64,000 nucleotides of DNA from Shinella sumterensis (lineage in GTDB: Bacteria; Pseudomonadota; Alphaproteobacteria; Rhizobiales; Rhizobiaceae), in assembly GCF_004514425.2 (NCBI RefSeq), contig NZ_MYFN02000003.1:62001-126000 (forward strand), given 5' to 3'. Shown here one piece after another: positions 27,127-38,285 of this stretch (position 1 is its first letter; each line of letters starts with the position of its first letter). The notes under the pieces are model-generated. The model was given only the letters and a program-made list of their open reading frames with translations, had not been told where the DNA came from and made no database searches. Made by a program: the position numbers and the translations under genes.

Positions 27127-27693
27127 TCAATCCAGCCCCAGCAAACCCAGAATGCGCCCCACAAGGCCGGGTTCCGCCGTGTGAACGCCGTCCGGCTGGC
27201 GCCCGTTCATCCGCCGCCAGTCCTGCGGCCGATCGAACGTGCTGCCCCACAGTCCCTTGCGCTCGGCCTTGGCCAGCTGCTCTTCGTGCTCGTAGTCGCC
27301 ATAGGCGACAGCAAGCCCCTCGCGCACCATGCGCTCGCCAAGGTCGATGCCGTTGGCCTCGCAGCGCGACAGCAGCCGGTCGTACTTGTCCTTGCCCTGG
27401 ACGCGGCATGTCACGGGGCCCGCGCGCATCAGCTCGGCCAGCCGCGAGCGCGCCGCCACGCCGCAGCGCCATTCCTCGTCGTCCCTCTTGCAGATCTGCG
27501 ACATTTCCGGTGCGTCCATGCCGATGAGCCGGACGCGGCGTCCGTCCAGCGTGATGGAATCGCCGTCCTTCGCCCGCGCCGCGCCGCCGATCGTCTCGAC
27601 GCTGCCGTCGCTAAGACGCACGATGATCAGCACGATCAGCACCATCATGGCGACCGCCACGCCGACATCGCGCATGCGCCTGGAAAAACTCAT
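27127..27693 (-). CDS. Membrane-anchored thermonuclease (SNase-like) family protein
   Basis: About 188 residues. An N-terminal membrane helix (VAVAMMVLIVLIIVRL) is followed by a staphylococcal-nuclease fold: KDGDSITLDGRRVRLIGMDAPE, then GKDKYDRLLSRC and a final KAERKGLWG. The active-site Arg and Glu positions appear present, so it may be catalytic. It shares an operon with a uracil-DNA glycosylase. The start is either 27693 or 27702; only the former has a GGGAA at suitable distance. Confidence 0.85.
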   Translation of the reverse strand: MSFSRRMRDVGVAVAMMVLIVLIIVRLSDGSVETIGGAARAKDGDSITLDGRRVRLIGMDAPEMSQICKRDDEEWRCGVAARSRLAELMRAGPVTCRVQGKDKYDRLLSRCEANGIDLGERMVREGLAVAYGDYEHEEQLAKAERKGLWGSTFDRPQDWRRMNGRQPDGVHTAEPGLVGRILGLLGLD

Positions 27694-27827
27694 GGAACTC
27701 ATTTCCCGATTTCGAATCTGCCCAAGCGTCATAAGACGAATGGCACCGCATTTCACGTCACGAAAAATGCCGGAATGGTTCGCAAATGGTTTATGCGCGG
27801 CAGCATCTTCTTAAGGATTGCCACCTA

Positions 27828-27858
27828 GACTGCAACGCTGTCCGTAACAGTTGCAGTC
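27828..27858. repeat. Leader stem-loop directly before the histidine kinase gene
   Basis: A 9-bp perfect inverted repeat (GACTGCAAC / GTTGCAGTC) that extends by three further pairs after a 2-base bulge. Its 3' arm ends three bases before the kinase ATG, where a ribosome binding site would normally lie. It may be an operator or an RNA element that controls translation. Confidence 0.5.
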
Positions 27859-27861
27859 ATC

Positions 27862-29397
<1,536 letters not shown>

Positions 29398-29400
29398 TCC

Positions 29401-29778
29401 TCAGATAAGTTTCGATATCACCACATAGCCCGCACAGGCGGCATTGGCGATGATGAGGCAGAAGACGGCGAAGGAACCGAGGTCCTTCGAGTGCTTGCCC
29501 ATTTCGGAGATTTCCGGCGACACGCGATCGACGATCTCCTCGATTGCGGTGTTCAGCGCCTCGAAAGCGATCATCAGCAGGAAGAGGATGGTCATCGCCA
29601 CGAATTCGAACAGCGTCGCGCCGACGAAGACGAACAGCACCATGGCGACGACGAAGGCGATCAGCTCGTGGCGGAAGGCGGATTCGCCGAGCAGGCGGCG
29701 CGCGCCGTCGGCCGAATAGGTCGCGGCCGCCAGGAGGTGGCTGAAGCCCGTCTTTTTGGTGATTGGTCCCTGACCCAT
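29401..29778 (-). CDS. dgkA: Diacylglycerol kinase
   Basis: A 125-residue inner-membrane diacylglycerol kinase that recycles diacylglycerol to phosphatidic acid, for example after glucan or lipid A modification. The signature [14 protein letters not shown] and KDLGSFAVF are present, with three membrane helices. AGGGGA precedes the ATG. It is convergent with the histidine kinase, only three bases apart. Confidence 0.94.
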   Translation of the reverse strand: MGQGPITKKTGFSHLLAAATYSADGARRLLGESAFRHELIAFVVAMVLFVFVGATLFEFVAMTILFLLMIAFEALNTAIEEIVDRVSPEISEMGKHSKDLGSFAVFCLIIANAACAGYVVISKLI

Positions 29779-29860
29779 GTGTCATCCCCTGCTGCCGGAC
29801 CCGTCGAGCGACGCCCCACGGGTCCAATCCACGTCATTTTGGCTTTTGCCGACCATGCCG

Positions 29861-30877
29861 CTACGAACGGTTGCTGACACCCGCCTGAACGAAGGTCGCC
29901 ATGCCGGAATGGCACGCCGCCGCCGCCTTGACGATGCCGGCCGCGAGCGCCGCGCCGGTGCCTTCGCCAAGCCGCATGCCGAGCGCCAGAAGCGGCGTCT
30001 TGCCGAGCTTCTCGATGGACTTCATGTGCCCCGGCTCGGCCGAGACGTGGCCGATCAGGCAATGGTCGAGCGCGGCCGGGTTCGCAGCGCGCAGGATGGC
30101 GCCGGCCGCTGTCGCGACATAGCCGTCGAGGATGACCGGGATCTTCTGCATACGCGCGGCAAGGATGGCGCCCGCCATCGCCGCGATCTCGCGGCCGCCG
30201 AGGCGGCGCAGCACCTCCAGCGGATCGTTGAGATGCGCGCGGTGCAGGTCGACCGCCTTCTTGACGGCCGCGACCTTGCGCTGCAGCACCTCGCCCTCGG
30301 ACCCGGTGCCCGGCCCGACCCACTCCTCTGCCGTGCCACCATAGAGCGCCATGTTGATCGCCGCCGCGATCGTGGTGTTGCCGATGCCCATCTCGCCGAT
30401 GCACAGGAGATCGGTGCCGCCGGCAACGGCTTCCATGCCGAAGGCCATGGTCGCGGCGCAATCGCGCTCGGAAAGGGCGGCCTCCTCGGTGATGTCGGCG
30501 GTCGGATAGTCGAGCGCCAGGTCGAAGACCTTGAGGCCGAGGTCGTGCGTCACGCAGATCTGGTTGATCGCCGCGCCGCCGGCTGCGAAATTCTCCACCA
30601 TCTGCGCCGTGACCGACGACGGATAGGGCGTGATGCCCTGCTTCGTCACGCCGTGATTGCCGGCGAAGATGGCGACGAGCGGCCGCGTGACGGCAGGCGG
30701 ACGTCCCGTCCAGGCGGCAAGCCAGAAGGCGATCTCCTCCAGCCGGCCCAGCGCACCCGGCGGCTTGGTCAGCTGCGAATCCCGCGTGCGTGCGGCCACC
30801 AGCGCGGCCGAATCGGGACCGGGCAGATTGCGCAGCAATTCACGGAAATCATCGAACGGCAGGCCGCTGGCACTCAT
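29861..30877 (-). CDS. cobT: Nicotinate-nucleotide:dimethylbenzimidazole phosphoribosyltransferase
   Basis: Makes alpha-ribazole phosphate for the lower ligand of cobalamin. The 338-residue length fits CobT. Visible motifs are FAGNHGVTKQGITPYPSSVT, GEMGIGNTTIAAA and the active-site RLGEGTGAALA, where the Glu is catalytic in the family. The start at 30877 is chosen because it begins the conserved N-terminus with GGAA upstream; an upstream extension is likely untranslated. It is divergent from cobS. Confidence 0.95.
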   Translation of the reverse strand: MSASGLPFDDFRELLRNLPGPDSAALVAARTRDSQLTKPPGALGRLEEIAFWLAAWTGRPPAVTRPLVAIFAGNHGVTKQGITPYPSSVTAQMVENFAAGGAAINQICVTHDLGLKVFDLALDYPTADITEEAALSERDCAATMAFGMEAVAGGTDLLCIGEMGIGNTTIAAAINMALYGGTAEEWVGPGTGSEGEVLQRKVAAVKKAVDLHRAHLNDPLEVLRRLGGREIAAMAGAILAARMQKIPVILDGYVATAAGAILRAANPAALDHCLIGHVSAEPGHMKSIEKLGKTPLLALGMRLGEGTGAALAAGIVKAAAACHSGMATFVQAGVSNRS

Positions 30878-31007
30878 CTTGGGGAATTCCTTGCTTTGGG
30901 CTTTCAAAGGCGGGGTTTTGGTGTCTCCTAATAGAGGCCGGGCGCGAATCCGACAACCGCATTTGCGGCTGTTGCCATCGCGCTTTCGCCGGGAGGGGCT
31001 TTTCCAC

Positions 31008-31790
31008 ATGAACATCCGCGACTTCATCGACGACACCGCACGCTCCGTCGCCTTCCTGTCGCGCGTGCCGGTGCCGCAGCGTCATTTCACGGATCATGAC
31101 GGCCGCCTGTCGCGCGCCGTGCAGGCCTTTCCGCTGGCCGGCGTGCTGATCGTGCTGCCGGCCGCCGCACTCGCGGCCGTCCTTTCGGCCCTGCACGCCC
31201 CGCCGCTCCTGCTCGCCTTCGCCGTGCTCGGCCTTCAGGTGCTGGTGACGGGCGCGCTGCATGAGGACGGCCTGTCCGACAGCGCCGACGGCATCGGCGG
31301 CGGGCGTGACCGCGACAGTGCGCTCGCCATCATGAAGGACAGCCGCGTCGGCTCCTACGGCGTCGTCGCCCTCGTCCTCTCCTTCGGCCTGCGCGCGGCC
31401 GCCATCGCCGCGCTCGCGACCGTCCTCACGCCCTCCGGCCTCGGCATGGCGTTGCTCGCCGTCGCGGCCGCCAGCCGCACCGCCATGGTCTGGCACTGGT
31501 CGCTCCTGCCGCCCGCCCGCCGCGATGGCGTCGCCGCTTCGGTCGGCGAGCCGGACCAGGGCGCCACCACGGTCGCGCTCGTCTCCGGCGTCCTGCTTGC
31601 GGCACTGCTCCTGCTGCCGCACGGCACCGTCCTGTCCTGGCTTCTGTCGCTTGCCGCCGCAGCGCTCTGCGTCCTCGTCTTCAACCGCATCGCCCTGCGC
31701 AAGATCGGCGGCCACACCGGCGATACGATCGGCGCCACCCAACAGCTCGCGGAAATGTCAGTGCTTTTCGCCCTTGCCTTGGCGCTTTGA
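31008..31790 (+). CDS. cobS: Adenosylcobinamide-GDP ribazoletransferase (cobalamin synthase)
   Basis: Joins alpha-ribazole to adenosylcobinamide-GDP, the last step of cobalamin assembly, in the membrane. The 260-residue, multi-helix protein has the metal-binding pattern HEDGLSDSADGIGGG followed by MKDSRVGSYG. It is divergent from cobT with a shared 130-bp promoter region; no cobalamin riboswitch fits in that gap. The ATG at 31008 has GGGAGG upstream. Confidence 0.95.
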   Translation: MNIRDFIDDTARSVAFLSRVPVPQRHFTDHDGRLSRAVQAFPLAGVLIVLPAAALAAVLSALHAPPLLLAFAVLGLQVLVTGALHEDGLSDSADGIGGGRDRDSALAIMKDSRVGSYGVVALVLSFGLRAAAIAALATVLTPSGLGMALLAVAAASRTAMVWHWSLLPPARRDGVAASVGEPDQGATTVALVSGVLLAALLLLPHGTVLSWLLSLAAAALCVLVFNRIALRKIGGHTGDTIGATQQLAEMSVLFALALAL

Positions 31791-31826
31791 GCTGCCGATA
31801 TAGGAGCGGACATATCTGGAGTTTCG

Positions 31827-32048
31827 ATGGAATCGCCCTGCATACTCGTCTGTTCGATCGACATGGTGACCGGCTACTGCTTCGGTTGCGGTCGCACGCG
31901 CGAGGAAATCGGCGCCTGGACGCTCTATACGTCCGACGAGCGCCGCGCGATCATGGCCGCCCTTCCGGCGCGGCTTGAGACCGTCGAGCGCAAGCCGCGG
32001 CGCGAGACCCGCCGCGCCCGCATGGCAAGGGAGCGTGGCGACGCATGA
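31827..32048 (+). CDS. DUF1289 small Cys-rich protein
   Basis: A 73-residue protein with the DUF1289 pattern SPCILVCSIDMVTGYCFGCG RT: four Cys that probably bind a metal or an iron-sulfur cluster. Function unknown. The C-terminus is very basic. The ATG is preceded by GGAG, and its stop overlaps the next start by four bases, so it is co-transcribed with the aspartic protease gene. Confidence 0.88.
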   Translation: MESPCILVCSIDMVTGYCFGCGRTREEIGAWTLYTSDERRAIMAALPARLETVERKPRRETRRARMARERGDA

Positions 32049-32743
32049 GATTTTATGTCCTTCTGGCCATTCTCGCTGGCGGCCTTGCGCTTCTGATCCT
32101 CAACCATGACAGCGGCCGCACGCTCGGCATCGCCAATGACGATTTCGGTCGCCTCGTGACGCTCTCGGCGATCGGCACGATGATGGCGGCCGGCATTCTG
32201 GCCGGGCGTCGCCAATGGGGAGAGAGCCTGCGCCAGGCCGCCATCTGGCTCGTGCTCATTCTGGCGCTCGCGACGGCCTATCTCTACCGCTTCGACCTGC
32301 AGGACGTCGGCAACCGTCTGACGGCGGGCCTCATTCCCGGCCGCGCGGTCGTCACGACCAATGCCAGCGGCGAACAGATCCTCGTCATCCAGAAGGGCCT
32401 GTCGGGCCATTTCGAAACCGATGTCACCATCGATGGCACGCCGCTGCGCATGATGGTCGATACCGGCGCAAGCTCGGTCGTGCTGTCCTATGCGGATGCC
32501 ATGCGCCTCGGCATCAACCCGGACAACCTCGTCTTCTCCATCGACGTGTCGACCGCCAACGGCCGCGCGCTCGCCGCCCCCGTCACGCTGCGCCAGGTCG
32601 CCATCGGCCCCATCCAGCGCGGCACGATCCGCGGCATGGTCGCCCAGGAAGGCCGTCTGGAACAGAGCCTGCTCGGCATGAGCTTCCTCGAAACGCTGGG
32701 TTCCATCGAGATCACCCGCGACGAGCTGCGGCTGAAGGACTGA
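32045..32743 (+). CDS. Membrane-anchored clan AA aspartic protease (TIGR02281 type)
   Basis: A 232-residue retropepsin-like protein with three N-terminal membrane helices and one protease lobe. The active-site motif is MMVDTGASSVVLS; dimerisation would be needed for activity. SLLGMSFLETLGSIEI is the typical C-terminal element. It probably faces the periplasm. Translationally coupled to the DUF1289 gene. Confidence 0.88.
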   Translation: MRFYVLLAILAGGLALLILNHDSGRTLGIANDDFGRLVTLSAIGTMMAAGILAGRRQWGESLRQAAIWLVLILALATAYLYRFDLQDVGNRLTAGLIPGRAVVTTNASGEQILVIQKGLSGHFETDVTIDGTPLRMMVDTGASSVVLSYADAMRLGINPDNLVFSIDVSTANGRALAAPVTLRQVAIGPIQRGTIRGMVAQEGRLEQSLLGMSFLETLGSIEITRDELRLKD

Positions 32744-32759
32744 TCTTCAGCCAAGCGAC

Positions 32760-32787
32760 AACGGGGCAGACATCGCCCGCCCCGTTT
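32760..32787 (+). terminator. Terminator of the DUF1289-protease operon
   Basis: An 8-bp stem (AACGGGGC / GCCCCGTT) with an 11-base loop, then TCCATTTTT. It lies 17 bases after the protease stop, between convergent genes. Confidence 0.7.
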
Positions 32788-32796
32788 CCATTTTTG

Positions 32797-33174
32797 TCAG
32801 ATCGGCTGCCCGACATCGATGCGGTTGCCGTCCGGATCCTCGAAAACAAAGGCACGCAGGCCGTAGTCCTTGTCCTGGAGGCGCTTGATGATGCGCAGGC
32901 CGTGTTCCTGGCAAAGCGCATGCAGTGCGTCCACATCATCCACCATCAGATGCGCCACATTGAAGGCGGGCGCCTTGTGGTTAGGCTGTAGGGTGAGATG
33001 TACCTCGCCCGCATCCCGCTTCATGATCATGAAGCCGACGGGATCCCCGTTCTCGAAGACTTTTCTGAAACCGAGGACATTGGTATAGAACGCCTCTGCC
33101 CTGGCCATGTCCCTGACCGGCAGCATGGCCGCTATTCGTCCGAACCGGACACCGTGATCGGCGATGTCATTCAT
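32797..33174 (-). CDS. VOC (glyoxalase/bleomycin resistance) family protein
   Basis: A 125-residue single-domain VOC protein. Metal ligand positions appear as the His in GEVHLTL and the Glu in VFEDPDGNRIDV. Substrate unknown; glyoxalase, dioxygenase or drug-binding roles are possible. Confidence 0.85.
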   Translation of the reverse strand: MNDIADHGVRFGRIAAMLPVRDMARAEAFYTNVLGFRKVFENGDPVGFMIMKRDAGEVHLTLQPNHKAPAFNVAHLMVDDVDALHALCQEHGLRIIKRLQDKDYGLRAFVFEDPDGNRIDVGQPI

Positions 33175-33308
33175 CGCAGAACCTCCGCTTGCAACGGTGC
33201 GCGTCCCGCCGGACGGTGCCGGCCGAAAGTTTGCCCGTTGTTGTTTGGCTGAGCAGGACGGTGCCTACGGCGCGGACCTTAGCCCGCCCACAGGCGAAAG
33301 GAAACAGC

Positions 33309-34502
33309 TCATTTGCACGTGTGTTTGACCCGCATCAGCATGGGCGCGGCGAGGAGGATCGTTGCTGCCGAAAGCACGGCACCGGTCAGGAAGGTCGCCC
33401 CGGAGCCGTGATTGTCCCAGATCCAGCCGGCGGCGACATTGCCGAAGAGCACGACGATGCCGGTCATGAGGTTGAAGACGCCGAAGGCGGTTCCCTTGAG
33501 GTGTTTCGGCGCGGTATCGGCGATCAACGTGGCGAGCAGTCCCTGCGACAGCCCCATATGCAGGCCCCACAGCACGATGCCGGCGATGAACAGCGGCACC
33601 GTCGCGGCATAGGCAAGCGTTCCATAAGCGAAGACGAGCACGAACAGGCTGGCGACCAGCAGACCCGAGCGTCCGACACGGTCCGACAGGCGGCCGACCG
33701 GATAGGCCGTCAGGCCGTAGACCGCGTGCATGATCACCATGGTGAGGGGAATCCAGGCCGGTGCGAAGCCCGCCTCCTGCGACTTGAGAAGCAGGAAGGC
33801 CTCGCTGAAACGGGCCAGCGTCAGCAGTGCGGCCGCGCCGATGACCATCCATACCGCCCCGTTCAGCCGCACGATATCGGCAAGGCGCGGCAGCCCGCCG
33901 CCCTTTGCCTCGAATGGAGCCTTCGGCTCGCGCACGCCGACGATCAGCAACAGGACGGCCAGAAACGCCGGGATGACGGCGATCCAGTAGATCGTGAGAA
34001 CGTCGCCGGCAAACAGGATCATAAGTCCGATGGCCACCAGCGGCCCGACGAACCCGCCCACCGTATCCAGTGATTTCCGCAACCCGAAGCTCGCCCCGCG
34101 CAGTTCCGGCGGCGTGACATCGGCGATCAGGGCATCGCGCGGCGTGCCGCGAATGCCCTTGCCGACACGGTCGACGGCCTTGGCCGCGACGATCCAGCCC
34201 GTGGAGGTGGCGAGCGGAAACAGCAGCTTGGAAACCGCGCCGAGCCCGTAACCGAGAACGGCGAGCGGCTTTCGCTGCGCCATGCGGTCGGCGAGAATGC
34301 CGGAGAACAGCTTGGTGACGGTGGCGATCGCGACCGACAGGCCCTCGACGAAGCCGACGAAGACCGCCGAGGCGCCCAGTCCGCTGACGAGGTAGAAGGG
34401 CAGCAGCGTCTGCACCATCTCCGAGGAAACATCCATCAGCAGGCTGACGATACCCAAGATCCAGACTGTTCTGGGGATGGCGTTTACCGGTCTGGACGTC
34501 AT
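33309..34502 (-). CDS. MFS transporter
   Basis: A 397-residue major facilitator with about twelve membrane helices. The loop 2-3 motif is GILADRMAQRKPLAVLGYG, and VDRVGKGIRGTPRDALIADV marks helix 4-5. Probably a drug or metabolite exporter. The ATG at 34502 begins at the first helix; an in-frame start 28 codons earlier has no ribosome binding site. No regulator is adjacent. Confidence 0.9.
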   Translation of the reverse strand: MTSRPVNAIPRTVWILGIVSLLMDVSSEMVQTLLPFYLVSGLGASAVFVGFVEGLSVAIATVTKLFSGILADRMAQRKPLAVLGYGLGAVSKLLFPLATSTGWIVAAKAVDRVGKGIRGTPRDALIADVTPPELRGASFGLRKSLDTVGGFVGPLVAIGLMILFAGDVLTIYWIAVIPAFLAVLLLIVGVREPKAPFEAKGGGLPRLADIVRLNGAVWMVIGAAALLTLARFSEAFLLLKSQEAGFAPAWIPLTMVIMHAVYGLTAYPVGRLSDRVGRSGLLVASLFVLVFAYGTLAYAATVPLFIAGIVLWGLHMGLSQGLLATLIADTAPKHLKGTAFGVFNLMTGIVVLFGNVAAGWIWDNHGSGATFLTGAVLSAATILLAAPMLMRVKHTCK

Positions 34503-34589
34503 GGGGCGCTCGCGCTGCGGAAAATGCTGGCGAAAGCGATAGGGATGCGCCGCGATCCGGTCAACCGGTCGCGGCGCATTCTGCATGGC

Positions 34590-35351
34590 TCAGTTCTTCA
34601 GCTTGTAGCCCGTCTTGAAGATCCAGGCCGTGATCGAAAGGCACACGATCAGGAATCCCAGCACCGTCACGAGGCTGACGAGCGGGCTGACATCGGCGAT
34701 CTCGTAGAAGCTCCAGCGGAAGCCGGAGACGAGGTAGAGCACCGGATTGAAGTGGCTGACCGTCTGCCAGAAGGGCGGCAGCATGTCGATCGAATAGAAG
34801 CTGCCGCCGAGGAAGACGAGCGGCGGCACGATCAGCATGGGGAAAAGGTTCAGCTGCTCGAAATCCTTCGCCCAGATGCCGATCATGAAGCCGAACAGGC
34901 TGAACGTGACCGCCGTCAGCACGAAGAACAGCACCATCATGAACGGATGCCGTATCGAGATATCGACGAAGAACGAGGCGGTGACGAGAATGATCGTACC
35001 GACGATCAGCCCCTTCGTCGCCGCGGCGCCGACATAACCGATGACGATCTCGATCATCGAGATCGGCGAGGACAGGATCTCGTAGATCGTGCCGGTGAAC
35101 TTCGGGAAGTAGATGCCGAAGGAGCCGTTGCCGATGCACTGGTTGAGCAGCGTCAGCATGATGAGGCCGGGCGCGATGAAGGCGCCGTAGGACACGCCCT
35201 GCACTTCCTGCATGCGCGAGCCGATCGCCGCGCCGAACACGATGAAGTAGAGCGACGTGGTGATGACGGGCGAGACGATGCTCTGGAGCAGCGTGCGGCG
35301 CGTGCGCGCCATCTCGAACGCATAGATGGACTTGATCGCCTCGAAGTTCAT
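34590..35351 (-). CDS. ABC-2 type transporter permease (YadH-like)
   Basis: A 253-residue membrane protein of the ABC-2 family with six helices and the conserved segments [20 protein letters not shown] and [20 protein letters not shown]. It pairs with the ATPase encoded just upstream; the overlap is four bases (ATGA). The pair resembles Escherichia coli YadH/YadG in length and in the ATPase sequence. Probably exports a lipid, polysaccharide or drug. Confidence 0.9.
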   Translation of the reverse strand: MNFEAIKSIYAFEMARTRRTLLQSIVSPVITTSLYFIVFGAAIGSRMQEVQGVSYGAFIAPGLIMLTLLNQCIGNGSFGIYFPKFTGTIYEILSSPISMIEIVIGYVGAAATKGLIVGTIILVTASFFVDISIRHPFMMVLFFVLTAVTFSLFGFMIGIWAKDFEQLNLFPMLIVPPLVFLGGSFYSIDMLPPFWQTVSHFNPVLYLVSGFRWSFYEIADVSPLVSLVTVLGFLIVCLSITAWIFKTGYKLKN

Positions 35352-36274
35352 TTGCCCTCTCCCACCAGCTCCACGAAGATGTCTTCCAGCGAACTCTGCT
35401 CGGTGGAGATGTCCTTGACCCTCAGCCCGCAATGCGAGAGGGCCGACAGCAGCGAGGAAATGCCGGTCCGCTCGCCGGCGGAATCGAATTCATAGACGAG
35501 GCGCGTGCCCTCGCCCGCAAGCGTCAGCCCGAACGGCGACAGCGCGTCGGGAATGGCGGTGACCGGTTCGGCGAGCTCCACCGTCATCTGCTTGCGGCCG
35601 AGCTTGGCCATCAGCGCCTTCTTCTCCTCCACGAGCAGGATCTGGCCGTGATTGATCACGCCGATGCGGTCGGCGATCTCCTCGGCCTCCTCGATATAGT
35701 GCGTCGTCAGGATGATGGTGACGCCGGAGGCGCGCAGCCGTTCGACGAGGTGCCACATGTCCTTGCGCAGGGACACGTCGACGCCGGCGGTGGGCTCGTC
35801 GAGGAACAGCACCTTCGGCTCGTAGGACAGCGCCTTGGCGATCAGCACGCGCCGCCGCATGCCGCCCGAGAGGTGGCGCAGCATCGTGTCCTTCTTGTCG
35901 TAGAGCGAGAGGTCCTTCAGGATGCGCTCGATCAACGCCGGGTCGGGTTTGCACCCGTGCAGGCCGCGCGAGAAGGCGACCGTGTTCCAGACCGTCTCGA
36001 AGGAATCGAGCGTCAGTTCCTGCGGCACCAGGCCGATGATGGAGCGCGTCTGGCGGAAATCGCGCAGGATGTCGTGGCCCCCGACCGTGACGGTGCCGCC
36101 GCTCGGCGTGACGATGCCGCAGATGATCGAGATCATCGTCGTCTTGCCCGCGCCGTTCGGCCCGAGCAGCGCGAGGATCTCGCCTTCCTCGATGTCGAGA
36201 TCGACGCCTTTCAGCGCCTGGAACCCCGAAGCATAGCTCTTGGTGAGATTGCGAATGGAAACGATGGGCGCCAT
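35348..36274 (-). CDS. ABC transporter ATP-binding protein (YadG-like)
   Basis: A 308-residue ATPase, the same length as YadG. Walker A is GPNGAGKTT, the signature is [15 protein letters not shown], and Walker B is [11 protein letters not shown]. The C-terminal 70 residues form a small domain ending in [12 protein letters not shown], typical for ABC-2 exporter ATPases. First gene of a two-gene operon. Confidence 0.93.
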   Translation of the reverse strand: MAPIVSIRNLTKSYASGFQALKGVDLDIEEGEILALLGPNGAGKTTMISIICGIVTPSGGTVTVGGHDILRDFRQTRSIIGLVPQELTLDSFETVWNTVAFSRGLHGCKPDPALIERILKDLSLYDKKDTMLRHLSGGMRRRVLIAKALSYEPKVLFLDEPTAGVDVSLRKDMWHLVERLRASGVTIILTTHYIEEAEEIADRIGVINHGQILLVEEKKALMAKLGRKQMTVELAEPVTAIPDALSPFGLTLAGEGTRLVYEFDSAGERTGISSLLSALSHCGLRVKDISTEQSSLEDIFVELVGEGK

Positions 36275-36367
36275 GGGATGGTCCGGAGAAGGGAAAATTC
36301 ATGCGGAAGGACACCCTATATGGCGTATCCCTTGCCGGTTTTCACCCGGCCTGGCGAAAAAAATCTC

Positions 36368-37189
36368 TCAGCCGTAGATGCTGTAGAGGAAGCGCAGCGC
36401 CACGAGGATGAGGAAGATGCCGAAGCCGATCTCCAACTGCCGCTTGCTCATGGCATGCGCCAGCCGCACGCCCCATGGCGTGACGACGAGCGCGATGGGC
36501 ACGATCAGCGCGACGGCGATCCAGTTGATGAAGCCGGTCGATCCGGGCGGCAGGCCGGGCTCGCCCCAGCCGGCCCAGATATAGCCGAAGATGCCGGGGA
36601 TGGAGATGAGCACGCCGACGCCCGAGGAGGTCGCGACCGCCTGATGGATCGGCCGGCCGAAGGAGGTCATGTAGGTGTTGTTGAGCACGCCGCCGCCAAT
36701 GCCCATCAGGCCCGACAGCGTGCCGATGACGACGCCGGCGATCTGCCGGGAGATGCCGCCGGGCAGCGTGTCGCCGATCCGCCAGGTCTCGCGGTTGAAC
36801 AGCATGCGCAGCGCAACGAGCAGCGCGATGCCGACGAAGACCAGCCGCAGGCCGGCGCTGGAGATGAAGGCGGCGATGACGGATGCGAGGATCGCGCCGA
36901 GCGGCAGCGCCACGATCCAGCTCTTCAGCAGGTCCATGTCGACGGCGCTGCGCTTGCGATGCGCCGTAAACGACCTCAGTGACGTCGGCACGATGATGGC
37001 GATCGAGGTCCCGACGGACAGGTGCATGCGCACCGCTTCCGGCACATCGAGATAGCCGAACACCTGATAGAAGACCGGCACCAGGATCGCCCCGCCGCCA
37101 ATGCCGAAAATGCCGGCGAGCAGGCCGGACACGACGCCCGCCGCGGCAAGCGCCAGCGCGAACAGGGCAAGATCGGCGATGGGGGGCAT
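36368..37189 (-). CDS. Sulfite exporter TauE/SafE family protein
   Basis: A 273-residue multi-helix membrane protein with two copies of the family's Gly-rich motif (GLLAGIFGIGGGAILVP and GTLSGLMGIGGGVLNN). Probably exports a sulfur oxyanion or organic anion; substrate not decided. The ATG at 37189 has GGGAGAAT upstream. Confidence 0.9.
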   Translation of the reverse strand: MPPIADLALFALALAAAGVVSGLLAGIFGIGGGAILVPVFYQVFGYLDVPEAVRMHLSVGTSIAIIVPTSLRSFTAHRKRSAVDMDLLKSWIVALPLGAILASVIAAFISSAGLRLVFVGIALLVALRMLFNRETWRIGDTLPGGISRQIAGVVIGTLSGLMGIGGGVLNNTYMTSFGRPIHQAVATSSGVGVLISIPGIFGYIWAGWGEPGLPPGSTGFINWIAVALIVPIALVVTPWGVRLAHAMSKRQLEIGFGIFLILVALRFLYSIYG

Positions 37190-37505
37190 GCAATTCTCCC
37201 GGCGGGATAAAAGGGACGACTCGCGAAACAATCGCGACGGAGATGCGCCAACTGTCATCAAACCGTGACCGATTTCAACCATGGTCTGCACGAGGCCACG
37301 GGAACGGTCCGCACCCCGCACCCCCACCGCTCCCACTGTCAGACAGAGGCCTCGCTCCCGACCCTGAGGGAGCTTTCGGCGGTCCGGCCGCCCGCTTCCC
37401 CTGTGGAAGCCCGCATGCGCCCTCGCCGCTCCCGGCGCTGGCGATTAAAATGTGACATTCCTTTCAGACCGGCGCCCCGCCGGTCTTTTTTGTGCGTTTC
37501 AGGCT
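37190..37505 (+). ncRNA. Intergenic region with an orphan terminator; possible small RNA gene
   Basis: No protein gene is convincing in these 316 bases. A strong + strand Rho-independent terminator at 37466-37492 has no coding gene upstream on its strand, since both flanking genes read leftward. This suggests a short + strand transcript ending there. The promoter and 5' end could not be placed, so the extent is given as the whole gap. Confidence 0.3.
37466..37492 (+). terminator. Orphan Rho-independent terminator on the + strand
   Basis: A 9-bp perfect stem (AGACCGGCG / CGCCGGTCT) with a CCC loop, followed by TTTTTT. On the minus strand there is no T run after the stem, so it does not serve the minus-strand gene at 37506. 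Confidence 0.85.
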
Positions 37506-38285
37506 TTAGCCCCGCTTCAAAAGCGCTTCTACCCGTACCCGCAGGCAATCCGTCACCGCGCGCACGGCCTGCGGGCGGTCCCACCAGGCGTCCTCGCCGC
37601 GGCCCAGATAGGCGTCGCGCGCCTCCAGCAGGGTCTTCGACTCGGGCTCGGGCATTCTTGCCGCCGCCCATGTCGCGGCCTCATCCTTCGACACGAAGTC
37701 TCCCCTGGCAGCCGTCCGCCACATGCGTGCCAGCGTCAGCATGCCGTTGCGCTCATCACCCTCAAGACCGGCGACGAGTGACGGCAGCAGGTCGGCCATC
37801 GCGCACCGTATCTGATCGGACGGAATGGCAGGGAGAACATCTTCCGGCTGAGAGCCAGCGAGTGCGATCGCCGCCTGCCGTGCCTGCGCCAGCACCAGCG
37901 TGATCTCGGGGTCGCAAACCGGCATCGGCAGCTCGCCGTCGTCGAAGGCGTCGCGCAGCCATTCGCCGTAAAGAAATTCGGCCCGGGCCGGATAGGCCGG
38001 CACAACGAGATCGGCCCGCTGCAGCACCATCACCTCCAAGCAGCGCGGCCCGCCAACCGGCGCCGGGTAACGGGCGGAAATGCGCAGCAGAGCCGACAGC
38101 AGCGCGCCGCGCTGCTGCGTGTCCATGGCGCCGTCCACCACAGTCATCAGGTCGATGTCACTCTGCGGCTGCAAGCCGCCGCTTACCGCCGAGCCGTGCA
38201 GATACACCGCCAGCAGTCCGTCGCCGAAGACGCCGCGCAGCGCTTCGATCGCCGTTTCCGCCTGCTGTGCGCCTACAGGCTGCAA
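37506..38285 (-). CDS. Aminoglycoside adenylyltransferase-like nucleotidyltransferase
   Basis: About 259 residues, similar in length to AadA-type enzymes. The nucleotidyltransferase motif LHGSAVSGGLQPQSDIDLM (GS-x10-DxD) is near the N-terminus, and the C-terminal helical domain (DUF4111-like) follows with LYGEWLRDAF and AGRGEDAWW-like segments. It may adenylylate aminoglycosides or another small molecule; chromosomal homologues need not confer resistance. No ATG is near the expected start; a TTG at 38285, overlapping the preceding gene by 13 bases, is my best choice. Confidence 0.8.
   Translation of the reverse strand: MQPVGAQQAETAIEALRGVFGDGLLAVYLHGSAVSGGLQPQSDIDLMTVVDGAMDTQQRGALLSALLRISARYPAPVGGPRCLEVMVLQRADLVVPAYPARAEFLYGEWLRDAFDDGELPMPVCDPEITLVLAQARQAAIALAGSQPEDVLPAIPSDQIRCAMADLLPSLVAGLEGDERNGMLTLARMWRTAARGDFVSKDEAATWAAARMPEPESKTLLEARDAYLGRGEDAWWDRPQAVRAVTDCLRVRVEALLKRG

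Noticed and set aside
30878-31007. Cobalamin riboswitch between cobT and cobS
   Set aside because: The gap is only 130 bp and I see no B12-box-like sequence.
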